Source of the DNA: Gonocerus acuteangulatus
Lineage: Eukaryota; Arthropoda; Insecta; Hemiptera; Coreidae
Direction of reading: 5' to 3'
NCBI GenBank assembly: GCA_946811695.1
Contig: OX328124.1
Location: 27,795,448 to 27,859,447, forward strand
Length of the DNA stretch: 64,000 nt
Part shown: positions 57,502-64,000 of the stretch, in pieces
Layout of the letters: each line of letters begins with the position of its first letter
How positions within the stretch are numbered: position 1 is the first letter of the stretch
Position numbers and translations under genes: made by a program
The notes under the pieces: generated by a model
Told to the model about the DNA's origin: nothing
What the model saw: only the letters and a program-made list of their open reading frames with translations
Database searches by the model: none

Positions 57502-57560
<59 letters not shown>

Positions 57561-57645
57561 GGATTCGTGTTTAGTGCATCAAAATACGACATAGTGCAGA
57601 ATTTGAAAATAATCGGTGCTTGGATCCCTCGTCTTCACATTTACC
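57168..57645. mobile_element. Foldback element FB2, copy 2 (exact 8-bp target duplication)
   Basis: The left end aggaaatgtgaaaacgaggg and the right end ccctcgtcttcacatttacc are inverted. The arms run inward through gatgcactaaacacgaatcc, an A or T run, and aactaggaaagaagttatta. Flanks aaataatt at 57160-57167 and 57646-57653 are identical. The arms share their core (tgatgcactaaacacgaat, aggaaagaagttattaagc) with FB2 copy 1 at 26093. The homopolymer differs greatly between arms: about 18 A on the left against about 52 T on the right. Confidence 0.85.
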
Positions 57646-60238
57646 AAATAATTGAGTGTAATTGCCGGGCAAGATCCTTTTTGAATGGACTGAATGGGCA
57701 AATTTTGTTTTTAAAGTGCTCTTTTGAGGCACGATTTTTTTATAATAAGCCAGAACTAAGCAAAGCAAAACTATGTCTGTTATCTCAGTTTTATTAAAAA
57801 TATTTATGTGAGTAATGGAGGAAAAAGCTACAAGTAAATGGGATTATGTTCAGTGTTATTACATTAAACTAAGAAGTAAAATAAATCTCCTATAATTATT
57901 ATAACATAATTGTATAATCATAATTATAATATTTAAGCGTCGAAGAAACTATCTTGGCTCGTGTTACTTAAATTATAAATTTTATAAAACGTTCTATAAA
58001 AGTTAATTACATGTGAAACCTTTTAAAGATTTTCTTAGTTGTTAAAAATCTCTATTGGACTAAGTTTTTTTTTCAATAAACCATTAATATTGACCATGCT
58101 CAGTATAAGAGACAGGTTTGTTTTTGGACGAATTAACCTTTTCATTACGCCAGAATTAACAAACACTCCACAATATATCAAAAACACTTTTTTTAAAACA
58201 ATTTTTGGACAAAATGCTTTTTGTACTCTCCCCTCCCATTTGTGCCAACGTTTGGAATTGATTTTCAAGCATTCATCAGGGATGGAGTTTAGGAGTGTAG
58301 CATATTCTAATCGCAACAATTCGCCCCCCCCCTTTTGAGTCAATTACAATTTCCAAATTGTAAGGAAGTACATTACATCGTGAAGATTGTTCAATATGTT
58401 CCTGATTTGAGTAATAATGTGTCTTACTTTATTGAGCTTGGATCATCATATTTGTGTGCGTTTGGCCTGGAAACTTGACCACTTTTTTGACATTTTATCG
58501 CGAAACTGAATAAGCAACATTTCCTAATCAAATGGTCGGATAGGTTTGTTGGCCACAAAATCGGCTCCTTTGGGGGGGGGGGGGGGGGGGGGGTCGTTGC
58601 CAAATTGGACTGCCAATTGGTCTTTTTTATATTAAAACAGACTCATACTCTATTTTTATTGTCTTCAGCCCAGCATGTGTTTTCTGAATGAGAAATATTT
58701 TATACATACAAGCTGAATAAGGCGGAACGTTACTAAATTCGCTTCAGGTAGTAAAATGAGTAAGAGTGAATCTGTTACTACATCCTAGAAGAATGTAGAA
58801 ATAAAGTTACTTCTGAGAAATAATGACTCTGGCGGAAGTAATCAACGAGGTCCTTTGTCGAGACTTCTTAGAAACACCATTCTTAAGCACTAAAACAAGT
58901 CAACTCAACTTTTGTTCGGAAAACTGTATATTTCGTATTTATTTCCTTTCAATAATCATCATGAGAAAAGAAATTTTCTATCGTTTATGAAAATGGATAC
59001 CAATGAAAATACATATTGAGAAATCGTCTGCATTCTGGATATCAAAACTTCAGATGAGAACATTTTAAGAATTATTTTGGTCCTAGTCATGGATGAGTTA
59101 TTGGGTTTCACGAAGAAAACCTTCAAGTTTATTTACTAGTACTTTAGATAATGAAGATTTTCTAGTATTTCTCCGGAAAGAAATTTGGCTTGTTTAAGAA
59201 GATTAATGAAAGGATGTTGGGAAGAACAGAAATATGCATTTCTCAAAATACGTGCCATTAAGGTTCTAGACGAAATTTAAACTCTTTTTCAATAGATGTT
59301 TTCCAGAAAATTACGTGAAATGCATGACGAAAGTGGAGACGAATTTATTGGCCAAATTTTGGCACTTTGGACGACTGCAAAAAAAATGGACCCGATCGGT
59401 GACCACCACAGTATACTCCCCTCTCTAACATGAATTGTGTATCACTTACATAATTTATCGTCGTATTTCCTTAAAGGTTTTAAAATATTAAATTTTCGTA
59501 GAAAACGAACTCGCCCAATCGTTTGTTATGGGAATGTTGTACACCAAGTGCAATTCCTTCGAATGGTATAATGTTATAAATTATTTAAAAGGTGGCTATT
59601 ATTATCAAGAATGTAGTTTTATATTGGATTCTTTACTTCAATCCGACTATTACATGTTGTTTCTCCTCTAGAATTTGTTGGGATAGGGTAGATATCTCAA
59701 AAGGGATGGTAATGGTGTATTACACGACTTCCAATAGTTTGGTCAATTGATTTTTATGTGTTTGTTTTGATATGGGATGAAAACTCCCCCGTCCCTCGTT
59801 GTTTTCAAGAAGTGGCTCGATGGCCGCTGGTTATGACAGTATTTTCTCATCAGAATACAAAGGAAACAACAAAAAAAAAAAAAAATCTGCGAGTCATGAT
59901 TAAGGTATAACTGGATGTTCAAAACGATAATCGGGGTAAAAACTACCGAACTTTTAAGATAAAGATAAGCTAAAAAGAATTTTATTGTCCAAAAAAATAT
60001 AACCAAATAAAATAAACTTTTACAATTAATTAAATACAAGAATCAAAGCTATAGCTTTTACAACTATTCTAAATTACTTATATCTATTTAATTTTTATTA
60101 CTAAAATATTATAAGGGAAAAATACAAAAAAACCCTATGAGCTAACCGAACATTTCTACTGACTCAGTTTATGGGGGAAATGGTTTAGAAACGATACCTT
60201 TAGTCTACTGATTTGCCACGGTTTTTTCATAAGAACAT
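57646..60238. other. No gene established; G run and a Penelope-type motif
   Basis: 58250-58281 (minus) reads CTGATGA, ATGCTTGAAAATCAAT, CCAAACG, a variant of the recurrent motif. A run of about 20 G lies at 58573-58593. At 59020-59400 short conserved-looking plus-strand stretches (for example EMHDESGDEFIGQI) hint at an old coding relic that I cannot identify. Confidence 0.35.
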
Positions 60239-60251
60239 ATGTATTATATAC

Positions 60252-60300
<49 letters not shown>

Positions 60301-60353
60301 TATAGTGTGTGATTCAGGTCTAAATAGCCAAACTCTAGGAGGTTTTATATATA

Positions 60354-60416
<63 letters not shown>

Positions 60417-60450
60417 TGTGATTCAGGTCTAAATAGCCAAACTCTAGGAG

Positions 60451-60499
<49 letters not shown>

Positions 60500-60500
60500 G
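60239..60500. repeat. (TA)n arrays with a duplicated 46-bp spacer
   Basis: The segment gtgtgtgattcaggtctaaa, tagccaaactctaggaggtt occurs at 60305 and 60413 (period 108), each copy embedded between ta arrays. Confidence 0.9.
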
Positions 60501-60641
60501 AAATTTGAGAGACGGATTTCGAGAGAGGGAGTCGACAGTTCCCGTCTTTACGTCCAGAGTGTCATTAGGGGGTACCTAGTTTGGACCCGATCCAATAGCC
60601 ACCAACTGTCAAAAAAAAACATGCGTTCCAATGGAGTTGCC

Positions 60642-60893
60642 TACATTGGTTTCGAACCGATCCGATCCGAAGGCCACCGTTCAAACTTCGGGCGCAAAGC
60701 ATTTCCGATTTCGCGACGAAGCAAAATGGCGCCAAACCACATCTTGTGTTTTAAGAAGATCTGCAGCCTCTACATCATAACCAATTTCAATGCATTTTTT
60801 TTTTTTTAATGATATCTAAAACAATTTAGAACTACTTTGTCAATTCACATTTTTTTTTTCTTGTTTGCCTTGTTAATTAAATTACGTGGAACA
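60642..60893 (+). repeat. Dispersed repeat, second copy of 30258-30512
   Basis: Same order of phrases as the first copy: gatccgaaggccacc, cgttcaaactt, cgacgaagcaaaatgg, gccaaaccacat, ttaaattacgtgga. Confidence 0.7.
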
Positions 60894-60947
60894 TTTTTTA
60901 TAACCATCCATTGATTATAACCTTCGAATGCTTATAACCTTCTTTTT

Positions 60948-61081
60948 AGCGCGGTTCCTCCCTCCCCCATAGGGAGGAACCCCGCTTATAAGGTTGATAC
61001 AATGAAACAATCCGGAAGTGCCGACAAGAAAATTTCGCGTTTCAGAACCCCTAGAGACCGAAAATAACGGTGGTTCAAATT

Positions 61082-61158
<77 letters not shown>

Positions 61159-62160
61159 CTGTTCGCTCATTTCTGGATTCCCTGATGGTCCGATTTTGAT
61201 GAAATTTGGTACAAAAATCAGTCGTCCAATTTGAAAGGTCAAGTTTGTTAACCAGCAAAATCTGCCCACTGGAAGATGGCGTTTGGGCGAAATTCGCGCA
61301 GAAAAAATCGTAGCGCTTACGTTTTTGAGTTCATAAGCTTGTAAGTACTCTTATTATAGGCTCCTTGGGCTAGAAAAACTAATGAAACCATTTTCAAGGC
61401 GATAGCTTTAACCGTTTTCGAGAAAATTGGAAAAATAGTTTTTGAATACCGTTTTTGGTTTGGGTACTTAGAATCATGGGATTCAGTTGAAACATTTTCT
61501 GCATGTTCTACTTTCATTAAAACTAATATGTTGAAATTTTTGTTACGTTTGGAGTTTAGGAAGGGTTAGAAAAAAATCTTTTATTAGCAGACATAAAAAG
61601 TTTTGGTAACTTTGTATACTTTCCAAAAAGGTTGAGAATCTTGGGGAACGGAAGATGACCATTAGAAAGCTCACTAAATGCTCTACAAAAATTGTTCTGA
61701 TGAAAGTTTTGATTAGGCGATGTCAATCGGAGAAATAAGTGCTTAAAACTTTAAAGTAATTGATTTCGCTTATTCGAACTGTTCTTTTTGTCTGTTTTAT
61801 TCCTTGTTATTTTTAAATTGCTTATAGTCAGATAATGTATTTGACAATAAAACAGATTAAGTAAAATATGAAGATCAATTTATTGTTAAAAATGTAGCGT
61901 TCAAAGAGAGAGATCCCAAGGCTTTCCAAATGCCTCTGAGCGGTGACCTTTCTGGCCGACTTATGGGATAGCTGACCCATACAGGTAAGATTGTAAATCA
62001 AGACCTTTCAAGACTGGTTAGTTTGAGATTTCATTTGGATAGGTGTTTCGCTATTGATCTAAACAAAGTAATAACTGTTTCTATTCTATGCCTTCATAAA
62101 CACTAAAGATAAGAACGGACCCGCGCTAAGATGACGCAGTTCCTGCGAATCGGACTTTTT
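60948..62160 (+). mobile_element. Family T, long copy 3
   Basis: Runs from agcgcggttcctccctccc with its subterminal hairpin, through (ta)n at 61084-61156, to cccgcgctaagatgacgc, agttcctgcgaatcggac. It is the cleanest copy, with no nested insertion, and so serves as the reference for the other two. Confidence 0.8.
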
Positions 62161-63265
62161 ATGTTTATTAGGTGGTATTTCTTAAATTAATCACTCATTT
62201 TCACTTCACTACGAGGTCATTACTGACGTGGTGTGACTGAATAGGATCGAGTCGGGTCCAATAGGTAGGCACTCACGTCGGCTGCGGTCGGTCGTTGTCG
62301 GACATCAAAAACGGTTATCCAACACATTGAAGGTAGAAATATGATTAATAAGAAACGTCCATAATTGATATATTTTGATGCACCGAAATATTATTAATAA
62401 ATGACGTCACTACGTAATCAATCATAAGTGGCTACATATATTATCTCTCGAGGAAAGGGACCAAAAGACAGCATATCTTGGCAATAGCGAGAATATGATT
62501 TACATATAGCAACATGGCAACATAACCGATAGAAATCATAGGACATGCTCCCTAACATGTTGTTAGAGGCATACATACTAGATACGCCTATGTCACTCAT
62601 GATATATTAAAGTCTTGTAAGTGTATTACTGCCTAGTTTATTAAGTCTGATTACAATCCTTTCTAAACATCCGCAGTGAAGAACAAGATCATTCTTCAAG
62701 ATTTGTCAGACGTCAACCATACCACAAAGGGCCTAGTGGATTAATTCGAACCTAGGCATCTAAAGCTGCCCAGATTCCACGTCCTAATAACTGGGTTTCC
62801 TCGAGGCAGATTACATGTATTCCTAAGAACCTCGACTGCTTGTCAGAATTCATATTTTCGCACTTTGAGGGTCCTTGGTCTTGGTTCATTTCGCCAAAGA
62901 CTAATTGGCATAGAATAGATAAATAAATCCAAAATAAAAACATCCTTTGAAATAGATATAAAGTCCGTCACGCAGGAGCTGCATAACTAAGCACTTTCCT
63001 CAGAATTGGGTAGTCTCGAGTGCATTGCTGAATAATTTGCTTAAAATAACCTAGATAGATAAATAAAATAAAAACATAAATTGTTCTACTCTTTTGCATT
63101 TTTTATGAGCATCTGTTCCAATTATTAATTTTGTAATTAATTTCCTTCCAGAGTTTTCTGTATGCGGGGTACTATACTACGTAATAAATACACAAAGATC
63201 TATTGATCTTGATGAGTTTCGCGAACCTACGTTTGACGGGAGAATTCAATTCAAACATAGTACAA
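62161..63265. other. No gene; isolated family-T terminus at 62962-62995
   Basis: aaagtccgtcacgcagg, agctgcat... matches the family-T end in inverse with nothing of the body after it. The rest is unassigned. Confidence 0.4.
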
Positions 63266-63530
63266 AGTAACCCCCCCCCCCTTTGAATAGACCGATTTAG
63301 TTCATTTTCACAACACATCTTTCTTATTAGATAGCCAGGACTTATACAGAGTTAAGGAAATTAGTAATTTCTGTCCGGAGTAAACGCCCCCTTCTAGTCA
63401 ACCGATTTAGTTTATTTTTACAACAAATTATTCTCTTCAGTTTACCACAACAAATACCAAGTTTCGTTGATATATAACAAAAATTATAGCTTGTATTGAA
63501 AAATAACTACTTTGGCTCCGGAGTAAACCC
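63266..63530. repeat. Degenerate direct repeat, two units of about 125 bp
   Basis: ccgatttagttcattttcac, aacacat... (63293) and ccgatttagtttatttttac, aacaaat... (63404) share their order with the following gtccggagtaaac / ctccggagtaaac. Confidence 0.5.
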
Positions 63531-63539
63531 CCAGATGGA

Positions 63540-63682
63540 CCCCCCTCCAGATGGACCGATTTTGTTGGTTAACGAACTCGTTCAATCGTTTGATGGAGGA
63601 ATACTACATTCCAAGTTTCGTGGCAAAAAAACACAAAAACTCTAGCCTGTATTGTGTTAACGGACACATGTATAACTATATA

Positions 63683-63723
<41 letters not shown>

Positions 63724-63845
63724 TTGAACGTGGGTCATTTTCGGTGTCTACTAGGTAGGGTCGGTCAAGATTCAAAGAAATTTTTCAAAAATTCCGTCAT
63801 GAGTGCAACCTCAATAGCTACTTTCCTTCGTAGGAAAGTGCTAAA
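63540..63845 (-). mobile_element. Family T-like fragment (minus)
   Basis: ggaccgattttgttggttaa, cgaactcgttcaat, a (ta)n array at 63677-63720, caaatttgaacg-like sequence, then gtcatgagtgcaacctcaat, agctactttccttcg. That last phrase also occurs at 18145-18180 in family-T copy 17790-18345. Confidence 0.5.
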
Positions 63846-63874
63846 ACTCCATTACACATAAAAATAATTTCCCT

Positions 63875-63877
<3 letters not shown>

Positions 63878-63967
<90 letters not shown>
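63878..63967. repeat. (CT)n followed by (TA)n microsatellite
   Basis: About 18 ct units pass directly into about 26 ta units near the right window edge. Confidence 0.95.
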
Positions 63968-63972
<5 letters not shown>

Positions 63973-64000
63973 TCATAGTATATAAATAGTTTTGCTCGCT

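Noticed and set aside
58573..58593. G-quadruplex regulatory element
   Set aside because: A plain G run beside other homopolymer runs in the window (C runs at 9358, 21478, 63271) is more simply replication slippage; there is no promoter context.

Overview
The window looks like repeat-rich nuclear DNA from an animal, most likely an arthropod. A hemipteran insect is my guess, but nothing in the sequence proves it. The DNA is AT-rich, full of (TA)n arrays and homopolymer runs, and has no operon-like packing and no convincing host gene. Most of the structure I can read is transposable-element (TE) sequence. One long intact reading frame is recognisable, the nucleic-acid-binding ORF1 of a non-LTR retrotransposon at 42341-43561.

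Layout. 1-540: two short tandem arrays. 1.7-9.4 kb: a Penelope-like inverted fragment, two small Harbinger-type elements, a 763-bp foldback, a TTAA-flanked (piggyBac-type) element, a tRNA-derived SINE and a truncated hAT copy. 11.6-14.4 kb: the GIY-YIG C-terminus of a Penelope-like element, then a decayed tandem array of LINE 3' ends. 14.7-18.3 kb: a foldback element (FB1) and a short copy of a (TA)n-containing family (family T). 19.4 kb: a fragment of a repetitive TE-associated protein. 21.6 kb: a hAT element inserted in a family-T terminus. 25.5-27.8 kb: an inverted Penelope-type terminus beside a dead Helitron, which is split by a second foldback (FB2) with an exact 8-bp target duplication. 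29.7-37.3 kb: degenerate repeats, another FB1, a hAT element with an exact 8-bp duplication, two 5S-rRNA-derived SINEs and a duplicated retroelement tail. 38.2-48.5 kb: LINE RNase H relics, two family-T copies, the LINE ORF1, and a 3-kb TAA-flanked Harbinger-type element that hosts a family-T copy, which itself hosts a Penelope-type fragment. 50.7-53.0 kb: a 131-bp satellite with higher-order structure. 54.6-55.3 kb: a 65-bp tandem array. 56.4-64 kb: more foldbacks, a third family-T copy and microsatellites.

There is no gene pathway to describe. The relationships are those of a TE community: nested insertions give relative ages, and two SINE families share a body motif with each other. The tRNA SINE also shares its 3' tail with a longer retroelement, as expected if they use the same LINE machinery. 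I see no CRISPR array, no functional tRNA or rRNA gene, and no new defence or metabolic system. The items most worth checking are the recurrent hammerhead-like Penelope motif, the 5S/tRNA SINE shared body, the near-perfect palindromic TTAA element, the FB2-in-Helitron insertion and the satellite higher-order repeat. All alignments were made by eye, so boundaries without a target-site duplication are approximate.
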